NCBI RefSeq assembly: GCF_000739775.1
Contig: NZ_BBJH01000001.1
Coordinates: forward strand, 1-64,000
Direction of reading: 5' to 3'
DNA: 64,000 nt
DNA from: Paraburkholderia heleia NBRC 101817
Lineage (GTDB): Bacteria > Pseudomonadota > Gammaproteobacteria > Burkholderiales > Burkholderiaceae
Shown here: in pieces, positions 42,349 through 51,917 of the stretch
Layout: each line of letters begins with the position of its first letter
Numbering within the stretch: the stretch's first letter is position 1
Notes under the pieces: generated by a model
What the model saw: the letters and a program-made list of their open reading frames with translations, nothing else
What the model was told of the DNA's origin: nothing
Database searches by the model: none
Made by a program: the position numbers and the translations under genes

Positions 42349-44121
42349 ATGGAAATGGAAAGACCTGCCTCCCCCCAAGCACAGCCCGCCAGCGCAACTA
42401 CAAGCCGGCCCTGGCTGCGCTGGCTGCCCGGCGTCACGTTGCTCAAGACTTATCAACGCGCCTGGCTGCTCAACGATCTCGCCGCGGGGCTGGTGCTGAC
42501 CACCATGCTCGTGCCGGTCGGCATTGCCTACGCGGCGGCGTCCGGCGTGCCCGGCGTCTACGGCCTCTATGCCACGATCATTCCACTGCTCGCCTATGCC
42601 ATTTTCGGGCCCAGCCGCATCCTCGTGCTCGGCCCCGACTCCGCGCTTGCCGCGCCCATACTCGCCGTGGTGGCGCAGGTAGCGGGCGGCGACCCCGCAC
42701 GCGCCATCGGCGTGGCGAGCATGATGGCGATCGTTTCCGGGCTCGTCTGCGTCGTCATGGGGCTGTTGCGCCTCGGCTTCATCACGGAGCTGCTGTCCAA
42801 GCCCATTCGATACGGCTACATGAACGGCATTGCGCTCGCCGTGCTCATCAGCCAGTTGCCGAAGCTCTTCGCCATCTCCGTCGACGAGCAGGGGCCGATG
42901 CGGGACCTGCTCAGCCTCGTTCGGGCCGTGGCGCGCGGCGAGGCCAACTGGTACAGCTTCGCCGTGGGCGCGGGAAGCCTCATGCTGATCCTGGTGCTCA
43001 AGCGCTTCGACAAGGTGCCCGGCATCCTGATCGCCGTGATCGTGGCCACGCTTTCGGTCAGTCTCTTCCATCTCGACAGCGTCGGCGTAAAAGTGCTGGG
43101 CACGATTCCCCAGGGCTTGCCCGGACTCTCGCTGCCGTGGGTCGCCAACGCGGACCTGGTCAAGATCGTCCTCGGCGGCGCGGCCGTCGCGTTGATCGCC
43201 TTCGCCGATACCAGCGTGCTCTCGCGCACCTATGCAGCGCGCTTTCATGCGCGCGTCGACCCGAACCAGGAGATGGTGGGCCTCGGCGTGGCGAACTTCG
43301 CGGCCGGCTTGTTCCAGGGTTTTCCGATCAGCAGCAGCGCGTCGCGCACGCCGGTTGCCGAAGCCGCGGGCTCCCGCACGCAGCTGACCGGCGTAGTGGG
43401 CGCGCTCGCGGTGGCGGCGCTGCTCATGGTCGCGCCCAATCTGTTGCGCTATTTGCCCAGTAGCGCGCTCGCCGCCGTGGTGATCGCCGCCGCGCTCGGA
43501 CTGTTCGAAATCGCCGATCTCAAACGCATCTACCGCATTCAGCAGTGGGAGTTCTGGCTGTCGATCGGTTGCTTCGCGGCAGTCGCGGTTTTCGGGGCGA
43601 TTCCCGGCATTGGCCTCGCCGTCCTGATCGCCGTGATCGAATTCCTCTGGGACGGCTGGCGGCCCCATTTCGCGGTGCTCGGCCGCGTGGAAGGGGTGCG
43701 CGGCTATCACGACATCGAGCGCTATCCCGACGCCGTGCGCACACCGGGACTCGTGCTGTTTCGTTGGGACGCGCCGTTGTTCTTCGCGAATGCCGATCTG
43801 TTTCAGCAGCGGCTGATGGAAGCGGTGGAAGCGTCGCCCACGCCGGTGCGCCGGGTCGTGGTGGCGGCGGAGCCCGTGACGAGCGTGGACGTCACGTCCG
43901 CCGACATGCTGCGCGAACTGACCCATGCGTTGCGCGAGCGCGGCATCGCGCTGCATTTCGCGGAGATGAAGGACCCGGTGCGCGACAAGCTCAAGCGCTT
44001 CGACCTGCTCGAAGATATCGGCCCGGACCGCTTCGATCCGACCGTAAGCAGTGCTGTCGATCGCTATGTCGACGAGACCGGCCTCGCGCAGGACGAGGCC
44101 GGGCCGCAAACGGGACGGTAG
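42349..44121 (+). CDS. SulP-family anion transporter with STAS domain (second copy)
   Basis: A 590-residue inner-membrane SulP/SLC26 transporter: LLNDLAAGLVLTTMLVPVGI, AAASGVPGVYGLYATIIP, FGPSRILVLGPDSALAAPI in the N-terminal part, FADTSVLSRTYAARFHARVD and the NFAAGLFQGFPISSSASRTP motif mid-protein, and a C-terminal STAS domain (LVLFRWDAPLFFANADLFQQ; VVVAAEPVTSVDVTSADML). It differs clearly from the SulP protein at 11146, so this is no recent duplicate. The start at 42349 (or 42355) is chosen because upstream codons are not transporter-like. It stands between nasT (divergent) and an alcohol dehydrogenase (convergent). Confidence 0.9.
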   Translation: MEMERPASPQAQPASATTSRPWLRWLPGVTLLKTYQRAWLLNDLAAGLVLTTMLVPVGIAYAAASGVPGVYGLYATIIPLLAYAIFGPSRILVLGPDSALAAPILAVVAQVAGGDPARAIGVASMMAIVSGLVCVVMGLLRLGFITELLSKPIRYGYMNGIALAVLISQLPKLFAISVDEQGPMRDLLSLVRAVARGEANWYSFAVGAGSLMLILVLKRFDKVPGILIAVIVATLSVSLFHLDSVGVKVLGTIPQGLPGLSLPWVANADLVKIVLGGAAVALIAFADTSVLSRTYAARFHARVDPNQEMVGLGVANFAAGLFQGFPISSSASRTPVAEAAGSRTQLTGVVGALAVAALLMVAPNLLRYLPSSALAAVVIAAALGLFEIADLKRIYRIQQWEFWLSIGCFAAVAVFGAIPGIGLAVLIAVIEFLWDGWRPHFAVLGRVEGVRGYHDIERYPDAVRTPGLVLFRWDAPLFFANADLFQQRLMEAVEASPTPVRRVVVAAEPVTSVDVTSADMLRELTHALRERGIALHFAEMKDPVRDKLKRFDLLEDIGPDRFDPTVSSAVDRYVDETGLAQDEAGPQTGR

Positions 44122-44176
44122 CGCAAAGCCGAAGCGGTGCCGGTTCTCGCGCCAGCGCAACTGGCCTCGATGCCGG

Positions 44177-45196
44177 TCAGGCGCCGGGCTTGAGCACCAC
44201 GCGAAAGCGCGCTTTGCCGCTCATCATCCGCTCATAGGCTTGTGCGGCGCGCGACAGCGGATATTCCTCGATCATCGGCTTGACGCCCGAGAGCGCGCTG
44301 AATGCCAGGGTCTCCTGAGAATCTGCAGCGGTGCCCGAGGGCCAGCCCTGCAGCGAGTGGCGTCCCATGATGAATTGCGTGATCGGCACTTCCACGGGCT
44401 CCTCCGACACGCCGAGCATGATCAGCTTGCCATTCAGGCCGAGCCCGCCCAGCACGGCGCTCATGGCTTTGCCGCTCGTGGCCGTGGCGAGGATCACGCG
44501 CGCGCCGCCCAGCGCGAGCAGGGCTTGCGCGACGTCCTGCGAGGCGCTGTCGATGTAGTGATGTGCGCCGAGCTGTTTCGCGAGCGGCGCCTTGTCCTGG
44601 CCGCGCGCGATGGCGACGGTGACGAAGCCCATTTTGCGTGCGTACTGCACGCCGAGATGGCCGAGACCGCCAATGCCGAGAATCGCCACGACATCGCCCG
44701 CGCGTGCGCCGCTGTGGCGCAACGCATTGAAGGTGGTGATGCCGGCACACAGGAGCGGCGCGGCGTCGACGTCGGAGAGGTCGTCGGGCATGCGTGCGAG
44801 CGCTTCCTGCGGCGCCACCATGTAATCGGCATAGCCGCCGTCGTAGCTGATGCCGGGAATTTGCCCGTTCTTGCAGAGCACGAAGTCGCCGTGGCGGCAA
44901 TGTTCGCAATGGCCGCAGTGGCCGCCGTGCCAGCCTACGCCGACGCGCTGCCCGACCTTCCATTCGTCGACGCGCGCGCCAAGCTTTTCAATCACGCCTG
45001 CGATCTCGTGGCCGGGCACACGGGGAAACTGCAGGCCTGGCCACTGGCCTTCTTTCGTGAGCGAATCGCTGTGGCAGATCCCGCAGGCCTGCACCTTGAC
45101 GAGGACGTGTCCCTCGGGCGGCTCGGGAATATCGCGCTCGACCAGTTCGAGAGGGGCGCCCGGTTTTGCTACCTGCACTACGTGCATCTTTGGCAT
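44177..45196 (-). CDS. Zinc-dependent alcohol dehydrogenase
   Basis: A 339-residue medium-chain zinc alcohol dehydrogenase. Catalytic zinc ligands lie in ACGICHSDSLTKEGQWPG and VPGHEIAGVIEKLG, structural zinc in GGHCGHCEHCRHGDFVLC, the NAD-binding motif is AILGIGGLGHLGVQYARKMG, and the late VSEEPVEVPITQFIMGRHSL segment is typical of the AdhA/cinnamyl-alcohol type. The protein is complete and probably acts on primary alcohols or aldehydes. It is transcribed alone, converging on the SulP gene. A large gap separates it from the Nramp gene. Confidence 0.93.
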   Translation of the reverse strand: MPKMHVVQVAKPGAPLELVERDIPEPPEGHVLVKVQACGICHSDSLTKEGQWPGLQFPRVPGHEIAGVIEKLGARVDEWKVGQRVGVGWHGGHCGHCEHCRHGDFVLCKNGQIPGISYDGGYADYMVAPQEALARMPDDLSDVDAAPLLCAGITTFNALRHSGARAGDVVAILGIGGLGHLGVQYARKMGFVTVAIARGQDKAPLAKQLGAHHYIDSASQDVAQALLALGGARVILATATSGKAMSAVLGGLGLNGKLIMLGVSEEPVEVPITQFIMGRHSLQGWPSGTAADSQETLAFSALSGVKPMIEEYPLSRAAQAYERMMSGKARFRVVLKPGA

Positions 45197-45616
45197 CGTC
45201 GGCTCCTGGAAAAGTGGGGTTTGTGGCGGTGATGTCGTGGCGACGCGTGGCTACCGCCACATTGTAGGACGATGGTGCGGGCGCTTCGTGTTGCGCGGCG
45301 CGTTGCGACTTGCGAGGGAGGTTTGTTAGCGTTGGGATGATGCGGAGGCTAAAGAATATGGGCGCAGCCGACATTCTCCGGATTCGTCGCTTCAATCGTG
45401 CCGGTTACCCGCCCCGGGATGGCGAGTGATGCGCAACGCAATTCGCGCGGCCCGCCGGCGGCGCCGTCGCTCCATCGGGCACGCTTGATGTATGTCAATG
45501 CTGGCGCCAGAACGGCTGATTCAATGGACAGCGGGCCGCGTGAGCCGGCGTGATTGCCAGTCCATGTTCCAGTGCGCCCCCAAAAAACTCCGGCCGACTG
45601 CTACCGAGGAGAACCG
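45197..45616. other. Intergenic region between alcohol dehydrogenase and Nramp genes
   Basis: A 420-base divergent gap with no gene I can support. It must hold promoters for both flanking genes. The sequence is GC-rich apart from 45340-45380 and 45480-45520. The right end provides GAGGAGAAC for the Nramp start. Confidence 0.45.
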
Positions 45617-46918
45617 ATGCAGGTCGAAAACAGGACACAGTCCGCCATCTCAAGGGAATGGCTCGCCCGCCTGAAGGAACACCCGCTCGCCCGGGTCGGG
45701 CCCGGGTTGATCACCGGTGTGGCGGACGATGACCCTGGTGGCATTGCCACGTATTCCCAGGCGGGCGCGCAGTTTGGTCTTGGCATGCTGTGGACGATGC
45801 CGCTCGCCTTCCCGTTGATGGCGGCGGTTCAGTCAATGTGCGCCAATCTCGGCAGGGTCACGGGCAAGGGGCTGGCCGCCAACATCAAGTCCGTGTTTCC
45901 GCCGATCGTGCTTTACGGCGTCGTGGCGCTGCTGCTCGCGGCCAATACGCTCAACATCGCAGCCGACGTGGCCGCCATGGGCGAAGCCGCTGAACTGGTG
46001 ACCGGCGTCGATCGCCACCTGATGACGACTTCCTTCGTTCTGGCGACGCTGCTGCTTCAGGTGTTCGTGCCATATCACCGGTACGTGTTCTTCCTGAAGT
46101 GGCTAACGCTTTCACTGCTTGCCTACGCGGCAGTGCTATTTACGGTTCACGTGCCATGGCGGCAAGTGGCGCTACGCACCGTGTGGCCGCACTTCACGCC
46201 CGGTGCCTCTTCGGCGGCCGTCGTGCTCGGCGTGTTCGGTACCACCATCAGCCCGTATCTGTTCTTCTGGCAGGCATCCGAGGAAGTCGAGGACATGCAG
46301 GCAAAACACGGAAGTGCGCCGCTCGTGACCGATCCGCATGCCGCTTCCACCGAATTGCGACGCATTCGTTGGGATACGTGGAGCGGCATGTTCTATTCGG
46401 ACATCACGGCGTGGTTCATCATTCTTGCCACGGGTGTGACGCTGCATGTTGCCGGCGTAACCGATATCAATACGGCAGCGCAGGCAGCGAGCGCCCTGCG
46501 CCCGCTTGCCGGCGACTTCGCATATCTTCTCTTCGCGGTGGGCATTTTCGCCGTCGGGCTGATTGGCGTGCCGGTGCTTGCCGGATCGGGGGCCTACGCG
46601 CTCTCGGAGGCGATGGGGTGGAAGGAGGGGCTCGAGCGCCCTGTAGCCGACGCGCGCGGCTTCTACGGCATCATCGCGGCGAGCGTGCTCGTCGCGCTCG
46701 CCCTGCAGTACTCGCCAATCAGTCCCATGCGCGCCCTGTTCTGGAGTGCGGTCATCAATGGAATGGTCGCGGTGCCGCTAATGGTCGTGGTCATCGTCCT
46801 CGTGTCGAAACCCGCGGTAATGGGCCCGTTCACCGCAAGCCGGCCAGTGCGTGCACTCGGATGGACCGCGACCGCCGTGATGGGAGGCGCGGCCCTCTCG
46901 ATGCTCATTCCGCATTAG
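45617..46918 (+). CDS. Nramp-family metal transporter lacking the metal-binding Met
   Basis: A 433-residue inner-membrane transporter with about 11 membrane segments and the Nramp first-helix motif in the form DDDPGGIATYSQ (canonical DPGN). In the sixth helix the usual Ala-x-x-Met-Pro-His is GTTISPYLFFWQ: the metal-selective methionine and the histidine are both missing. Nramp relatives without that methionine (the NRMT type) transport magnesium rather than manganese or iron, so the ion here may be Mg2+; this is inference. ATG 45617 follows GAGGAGAACC. It is flanked by unrelated enzymes. Confidence 0.85.
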   Translation: MQVENRTQSAISREWLARLKEHPLARVGPGLITGVADDDPGGIATYSQAGAQFGLGMLWTMPLAFPLMAAVQSMCANLGRVTGKGLAANIKSVFPPIVLYGVVALLLAANTLNIAADVAAMGEAAELVTGVDRHLMTTSFVLATLLLQVFVPYHRYVFFLKWLTLSLLAYAAVLFTVHVPWRQVALRTVWPHFTPGASSAAVVLGVFGTTISPYLFFWQASEEVEDMQAKHGSAPLVTDPHAASTELRRIRWDTWSGMFYSDITAWFIILATGVTLHVAGVTDINTAAQAASALRPLAGDFAYLLFAVGIFAVGLIGVPVLAGSGAYALSEAMGWKEGLERPVADARGFYGIIAASVLVALALQYSPISPMRALFWSAVINGMVAVPLMVVVIVLVSKPAVMGPFTASRPVRALGWTATAVMGGAALSMLIPH

Positions 46919-47207
46919 CGGATGCCGTGTTTGGCGTGGGCGCCAGGGGAGTCAGGCCGATATGGCCCGCCGGGCGATCAGCCGGCGTTTCTTGCTGCAG
47001 CACCGCCGCCCGTAACGGCACCAGGCGCACGTGTCGATTACATAAAGGGGCGGCAACTCCGCGCCGGTATCGCGTGCGAGACCCATGGCGGCATCGAGTT
47101 GTTCGGGGCAGCAAGGCGTCGCTACACAAATAACGGTGGTGCCAAGCGTAAGAGAGTCACAACAGGTGCGCTCTGCCGTAGCGCGCATAGTCGCGGGAGA
47201 CACGGTC

Positions 47208-47801
47208 ATGCCAATGGGAAACGTGAAACGTGGTCGGCAATCGGCTCGCGCTCGTCTGACCAATGCTGGCTTCGCGCCGGTCCCGATGTCCGGGGTCTAT
47301 CAGCTACTGGAGCCCGGGCCGGTGGTGTTGTTGACGACGTCGAATGAGGGACGCTGCAACGTCATGACGATGTCGTGGCATTCGATGGTCGAGTTCGAGC
47401 CCCCGCGCATAGCCTGTGTCGTGAGCCGTGCCGACTACAGCTTCGCTGCGCTGCGTTCGAACCGCGAATGCGTGATTGCTGTGCCGGATGTATCGCTCGC
47501 GCAGCAAGTGGTCGAAGTGGGCAATTGTTCCGGTCGCGACATCGACAAGTTCGCGCGGACGGGCCTGACGCCTCTACCCGCAAAGGAGGTCGATGCGCCG
47601 ATCGTATCGGAATGCTTCGCGAACCTCGAATGCCGGGTGATCGACACGCGGCTCGTGCCGCGCTACGAACTGTTCGTGCTGGAGGTCGTGTGCGCGTGGG
47701 GCCGGCGCGACCAGCGGACGCCCAGGACGCTGCACCATCGGGGATACGGTGTCTTCGTGATCGACGGAGAGGAGTTGCGCCTCGAATCCGGAAAGCGGTG
47801 A
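47208..47801 (+). CDS. Flavin reductase-like protein
   Basis: A 197-residue protein with the FMN-binding split-barrel fold of flavin reductases: PGPVVLLTTSNEGRCNVMTM, MSWHSMVEFEPPRIACVV, RSNRECVIAVPDVSLAQQVV, then SECFANLECRVIDTRLVPRY. Members reduce flavins for monooxygenases or serve as oxidoreductases. GGGAGA lies before the ATG at 47208. An upstream extension to 47085 is not supported. It converges on the OYE stump at 47831, possibly once part of a redox gene group. Confidence 0.82.
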   Translation: MPMGNVKRGRQSARARLTNAGFAPVPMSGVYQLLEPGPVVLLTTSNEGRCNVMTMSWHSMVEFEPPRIACVVSRADYSFAALRSNRECVIAVPDVSLAQQVVEVGNCSGRDIDKFARTGLTPLPAKEVDAPIVSECFANLECRVIDTRLVPRYELFVLEVVCAWGRRDQRTPRTLHHRGYGVFVIDGEELRLESGKR

Positions 47802-47830
47802 GTCCATCGACGAACGGAAACGAACACGGG

Positions 47831-47986
47831 TCAGGGAAAGTGCGCTCGCGCGCATGCACGGTCTGCGTGACGCGGCGCCATCACAATGCGGTTCGCGAGC
47901 GTGATGGGTCCAGGCTGGACGGGTTCGAAGAGGCTGCCGCGTTCGCGGGCTTCAAACGAAGGGGAAGCAGTGTTGGCCGGTGACAT
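47831..47986 (-). pseudogene. N-terminal stump of an Old Yellow Enzyme gene
   Basis: The first 38 codons (ending SLFEPVQPGPITLANRIV then MAP) match the start of NemA-like alkene reductases; the remaining 13 codons (RHADRACARAHFP) do not. Family similarity therefore stops at about 47873, more than 300 residues short of a complete enzyme. It is not a piece of the intact OYE at 31488, whose corresponding stretch is LFTPVQVGNLNLANRIVIAP. The start lies in an AT-rich region that may still be a promoter. Confidence 0.65.
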
Positions 47987-48210
47987 TGATCTGTTATCCT
48001 GAATTAATGACGCATAGCGCCCGGCGGGCTGCGGGTCGGTGGCGGCTCGCCGCCGCGCGCGGTACTCCGGGTTGGCAAGGATAGGCATGCGATGAACTGG
48101 CGGCAATGGAACGCGCCGCTCAAACCGCGCATGTGTTTTCTATTCCATAACATCGAACGATCGAGTGCTTGACCCGCATCAACCGGTCGTACGACCGAAG
48201 CACACTCCCT

Positions 48211-50649
48211 TCAGTACAACAGATAGCGCATGCGCTCTGGCGCAAAGGCGCGCGTCTGCCGCCGCGCGATCTCAAGGGCCTGCGCCAGATCGACGTTGCG
48301 ACCCAACGCCTGCCACACGTCTTCTGAGCCAATCAGGGCGCGCGTCGCTGCGAAGTCAAAGGTTTGTGGCCAGGCGCGGTGCAACACCGCGACCAGGGTG
48401 AGACCTAGCATGCCCGGCGTGCGGGTGGCGTCTGCGTGTACCACGCGCACGCCGTGACACAGCACGCCGTGCCAGGCGGATTCGGTTGGCACGAAATCGA
48501 TCGGCTCGAAGCGCGCGCCCGCGTTCGCCGCGTTCAACGAGGCGGCCAGCGCAACGCCGTCGATCCATGGTGCGCCGATCCACTCGAAGGGATGGGGCGT
48601 GCCGCGCCCGACGCTCACGTTCGCGCCCTCGATCAGCGCCACGTCTGGGTAAAGCGCGAGTGCCTGTGGCGTGCGCAGGTTGGGCGAGAGTGGCGTCCAT
48701 GCGAGGCCGGTGTCCGTGAACGTCATCTCACGGTGGTATCCGCTCATGGGTACGACATGCAGGTCCGCGCCGATGCGCCGCTCGCTGTTGAAGTACCGCG
48801 CAAGCTCGCCAGGGGTCATGCCGGGCTGCAGCGGTAGCGCCGCGTAGCCGGTGAACGACGTGCGTCCGGCGTCGAGTCTCGGTCCACCGAAGTGCGCGGC
48901 GCCCAACGGGTCAGGGCGGTCGAGCACGAAAACCGGAATGCCGCGTGCCGCAGCGGCTTCGAGCGCGTAGCCAAGCGTCGTCTCATAGGTAAAGAAGCGC
49001 ACGCCCGCGTCCTGGAGGTCAAAGACGAGCGCGTCGAGTCCGTCGAGTGCATGGGCAGGAAAGCGTTGGCCGCTGCCATAAAGGCTGATCACCGGAAGTC
49101 CCGTTGCTGCATCGGTCGTGTCGCCGAACGGTGCGTCGATGGCACCATTCAGGCCGTGCTCGGGCGCGAACAGTGCCCGCAGCTCAACACCTGGCGCGTG
49201 GGCGAGCACGTCGAGCGTGCGTCGGCCTTCGCCGTCAATGCCGCTCTGGTTCGTTACGAGGCCGATGCGCAATCCTGCGAGCGGCGCGAAACCCTGTGCG
49301 GCAAGGACGTCGAGACCTGTCATCACCGGCCCGTGTGAATGCGGCACGACCCGCGCTGCCGCGAGCGTCGCCGCGGCCCACGGCAGGCGCTGCGCGAGCT
49401 GGGCTTCGGATAACGGCGGAGCGCCGCTTGCCACCAGTGAACTGATCTGCGCGCGCAAGGGCTGAGCGTCGCCGCTCGGGCCCATTAGCACGCGGTTGCT
49501 CAGCACGATCAGAAAGCGGCCCGTTGCGAAGTCGATCCACAGGGCCGTGCCCGTATAGCCGGTATGCGTCAATGCCCCGACCGGAACGAGCCGGTCGCGG
49601 TTCGCCGCCAGCGGCGCCTGGAGTTCCCAGCCCAGACCGCGCCACGGCGGCGCATCGATGGGAGAGGCGGGCTGCGCGAGCAGGGCGATACTCGACGCGC
49701 CCAGGATGCGCACGCCGTCCATCGTGCCACCTTGCAGCAGCATGCGCGCGTAGCGCGCGAGATCGCCTGCAGTCGAGAAAAGGCCGGCATGCCCCGCGAC
49801 ACCGCCCATGCGTGCTGCGATCGGGTCGTGCACGGTCCCGCGCGCGAGGCCGCTGGTTGGCGCGATGTCTGGAGCGGCACCTGGCCTGAAGCCCGTATTG
49901 ATCATCCTGAGCGGCGCGAAAATGTGCTCCCTGCACCAGACGTCGAAGCGTTCGCCACTTGCGCGCTCCACGAGCTTCGCAAGGACGATGAAGTTGACAT
50001 CGCTGTAGATCGCGCGCGCGCCCGGCGCAGCGACCGGAACAGCATCGGCTGCTTCGCGCAGGACGTCGTCCGCATCGGCAGCGTGCGCGATGGGCACCTC
50101 GGGCGGCAGCCCCGACGTATGCGAGAGCAGCTCGCGCACGGTGATATTGCCTTTGCCGTGCGCGCCAAAAGCCGGCCAGTAACGCGCGACGGGTGCGTCG
50201 AGATCGAGGCGTCCCGCTTCCACGAGCTGGAGCACGGCCGTCGTCGTCGCGATCACCTTGGTAAGGGATGCCATGTCGAAAACAGTGTCCATCGTCATCG
50301 GATCGGGCTGTGGCCCGCGCGTGCGTGCGCCAGCGGCGTAGGTCCATGCGATCGTGTGGGCATCGCCCGCGACGACCACGGCGCCAGGAACATGCCCCGC
50401 CGCGATCTGCGCGGCGACGATTGCTTCGAGCCCGGACGGCACCTGTGCCCCCGGCGCGGGCAGTGCCCCGGATGGCGGCTGGGCGGCCAACGGCGGCACG
50501 CCCGTGACAGGCGCCAGTTGAGGGGGCTGCACGGCGCAGTCCGTTAAGGCGACGGCAAGTACGGCCGCAAGCAGCCACGCCGGGATGCCAGGGCGCTTGC
50601 GCGTCAATGCGGCAACTGCGCCGGATCGTAGTGATTGCGCGGGTTCCAT
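48211..50649 (-). CDS. Fused class-C beta-lactamase-like (AmiE-type) and DUF1343 (NamZ-type) protein
   Basis: An 812-residue exported protein of two enzymes. After an N-terminal hydrophobic segment (AWLLAAVLAVALTDC, possible signal) comes a class C beta-lactamase-like domain with SLTK (128-131), YSDVN (215-219) and HTG (362-364). From about residue 440 a DUF1343 domain follows (IGLVTNQSGIDGEGRRTLDV, ALFAPEHGLNGAIDAPFGDT, DALVFDLQDAGVRFFTYETT). In Bacillus these are the separate genes amiE/ybbE and namZ/ybbC of MurNAc recycling, coding for a muramyl-peptide amidase and an exo-muramidase. The start overlaps the upstream gene; TTG 50607 is an alternative. A joint role in peptidoglycan turnover is inferred. 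Confidence 0.88.
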   Translation of the reverse strand: MEPAQSLRSGAVAALTRKRPGIPAWLLAAVLAVALTDCAVQPPQLAPVTGVPPLAAQPPSGALPAPGAQVPSGLEAIVAAQIAAGHVPGAVVVAGDAHTIAWTYAAGARTRGPQPDPMTMDTVFDMASLTKVIATTTAVLQLVEAGRLDLDAPVARYWPAFGAHGKGNITVRELLSHTSGLPPEVPIAHAADADDVLREAADAVPVAAPGARAIYSDVNFIVLAKLVERASGERFDVWCREHIFAPLRMINTGFRPGAAPDIAPTSGLARGTVHDPIAARMGGVAGHAGLFSTAGDLARYARMLLQGGTMDGVRILGASSIALLAQPASPIDAPPWRGLGWELQAPLAANRDRLVPVGALTHTGYTGTALWIDFATGRFLIVLSNRVLMGPSGDAQPLRAQISSLVASGAPPLSEAQLAQRLPWAAATLAAARVVPHSHGPVMTGLDVLAAQGFAPLAGLRIGLVTNQSGIDGEGRRTLDVLAHAPGVELRALFAPEHGLNGAIDAPFGDTTDAATGLPVISLYGSGQRFPAHALDGLDALVFDLQDAGVRFFTYETTLGYALEAAAARGIPVFVLDRPDPLGAAHFGGPRLDAGRTSFTGYAALPLQPGMTPGELARYFNSERRIGADLHVVPMSGYHREMTFTDTGLAWTPLSPNLRTPQALALYPDVALIEGANVSVGRGTPHPFEWIGAPWIDGVALAASLNAANAGARFEPIDFVPTESAWHGVLCHGVRVVHADATRTPGMLGLTLVAVLHRAWPQTFDFAATRALIGSEDVWQALGRNVDLAQALEIARRQTRAFAPERMRYLLY

Positions 50650-51917
50650 AGCATCCAGCCGTCGGTGCCGGCGGCATCGGCGGCGTCCACCTGTGCGCGA
50701 ATTGCCTCGGCGCCGAATTCACGATGATCGAACGCGTAGTCGCGAAACGCCTGAAGCCATGGCCTGAAGCGCACGCCCGGCAAGCCGGTGCGCGTCTTTG
50801 CCTCGGCGAGCGAGCGGCCCACGATCTGGCCAGGCTCCGCCGTCGGGCGATTGCAGCCGGGCAGCCCCCATGTGAAACCCGACGGATAGAGCATCGGCGA
50901 GATGTAGTCGAGCGGCGCGCCAAGCTGCTCGATCTGCTGGCCGATAGCCGTGTCGTCGAGGTTCCAGCACACGTAGCCGAAGATATCCGCGGCGACGAAC
51001 ACGTTATAGGGCGCGAGGCGTGCGCGGGCCGTATTGAGAAACCCGACGATCGCGGCCGTGCGGTTCGCGCGCGTGTTCGGCTGGCTGAAGCGCAGGCCCG
51101 GTGCGTCGGGAAAGCGGACGTAGTCGAACTGGATCTCGTCGAAGCCGATGCGCGCGGCCTCCTCGGCCATGTCGATATTGTGCGCCCAGATCGCCTGCTG
51201 GAAAGGATCGACCCATTGCAGCGACTCGCGGTCGCGCCACGGCTCGCCTGACGCGTCGCGCACCGCCCATTCGGGATGGGCGCTGGCAAGCGGATCATCC
51301 TTGAAGACGACGACGCGCGCGATCAGGTAGAAGCCCTGTTGGTGGAGCGTGGCGACGAGTGCGGCGAAGTCGTCGATGTAAGGCGGCTGCACGCTCACGT
51401 GGCGGATTGCGCCGATGGCGTCACGCGCGGCGTCGCGCCACGGCGTGATCCCGCGGTCGCCCTTGACGTCGATCACGAGCGCGTTGATCCCGTTGCTCGC
51501 TTTGAGCGCCACGGCGGCGCTGCGCAGGGTGCGGCTCGTCACGCCGAACACGGACAGGTAGACCGCCCTGGGCCGGAACGGCGTGAGCGCGATCGTCACG
51601 GGCGCATCACTGGCGACGATCGCCTGCGCGCGCAGGTAGCCCGGAGCGCGCGCCGCGATGTTCGTGCCCGGCGCGGGTGCGTGAAATGCCCCGTATGCGT
51701 CTGTACGCAGCGCGCGTCCGCCGATCGTCACGATGGCTTGCGGTATGGGCGCGCGCGTGTTCGCATCGATGACCACGCCTTGGGTTCCGGCCGCCGCCTG
51801 CGCACCGGCATTCCCGCACGCGAGCCCGACGGCGAGGGCGGCGAACCACGAGATCGCGTACCGGATGGCGGCGGTTTTCATGGCGGACTTGACGAAAGAG
51901 GGCATGGCGGGGCTCAT
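50604..51917 (-). CDS. DUF4015 putative glycoside hydrolase
   Basis: A 437-residue exported protein with a signal peptide (ISWFAALAVGLACGNAGAQA). A short carboxypeptidase-regulatory-like beta domain follows (TQGVVIDANTRAPIPQAIVT), then a TIM-barrel DUF4015 domain: LRSAAVALKASNGINALVID, GFYLIARVVVFKDDPLASAH, RIGFDEIQFDYVRFPD and FVAADIFGYVCWNLDD. This family belongs to the GHL group related to glycoside hydrolases; substrates are unproven. It overlaps the deacetylase gene by four bases and the AmiE/NamZ-type gene by about 46, so the three are one operon acting on envelope glycans. Confidence 0.88.
   Translation of the reverse strand: MSPAMPSFVKSAMKTAAIRYAISWFAALAVGLACGNAGAQAAAGTQGVVIDANTRAPIPQAIVTIGGRALRTDAYGAFHAPAPGTNIAARAPGYLRAQAIVASDAPVTIALTPFRPRAVYLSVFGVTSRTLRSAAVALKASNGINALVIDVKGDRGITPWRDAARDAIGAIRHVSVQPPYIDDFAALVATLHQQGFYLIARVVVFKDDPLASAHPEWAVRDASGEPWRDRESLQWVDPFQQAIWAHNIDMAEEAARIGFDEIQFDYVRFPDAPGLRFSQPNTRANRTAAIVGFLNTARARLAPYNVFVAADIFGYVCWNLDDTAIGQQIEQLGAPLDYISPMLYPSGFTWGLPGCNRPTAEPGQIVGRSLAEAKTRTGLPGVRFRPWLQAFRDYAFDHREFGAEAIRAQVDAADAAGTDGWMLWNPRNHYDPAQLPH

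Noticed and set aside
11146..44121. The two SulP genes as a recent duplication
   Set aside because: Their sequences differ through most motifs (for example AYGIP versus TTMLVP in the first helix), so they are old paralogs.
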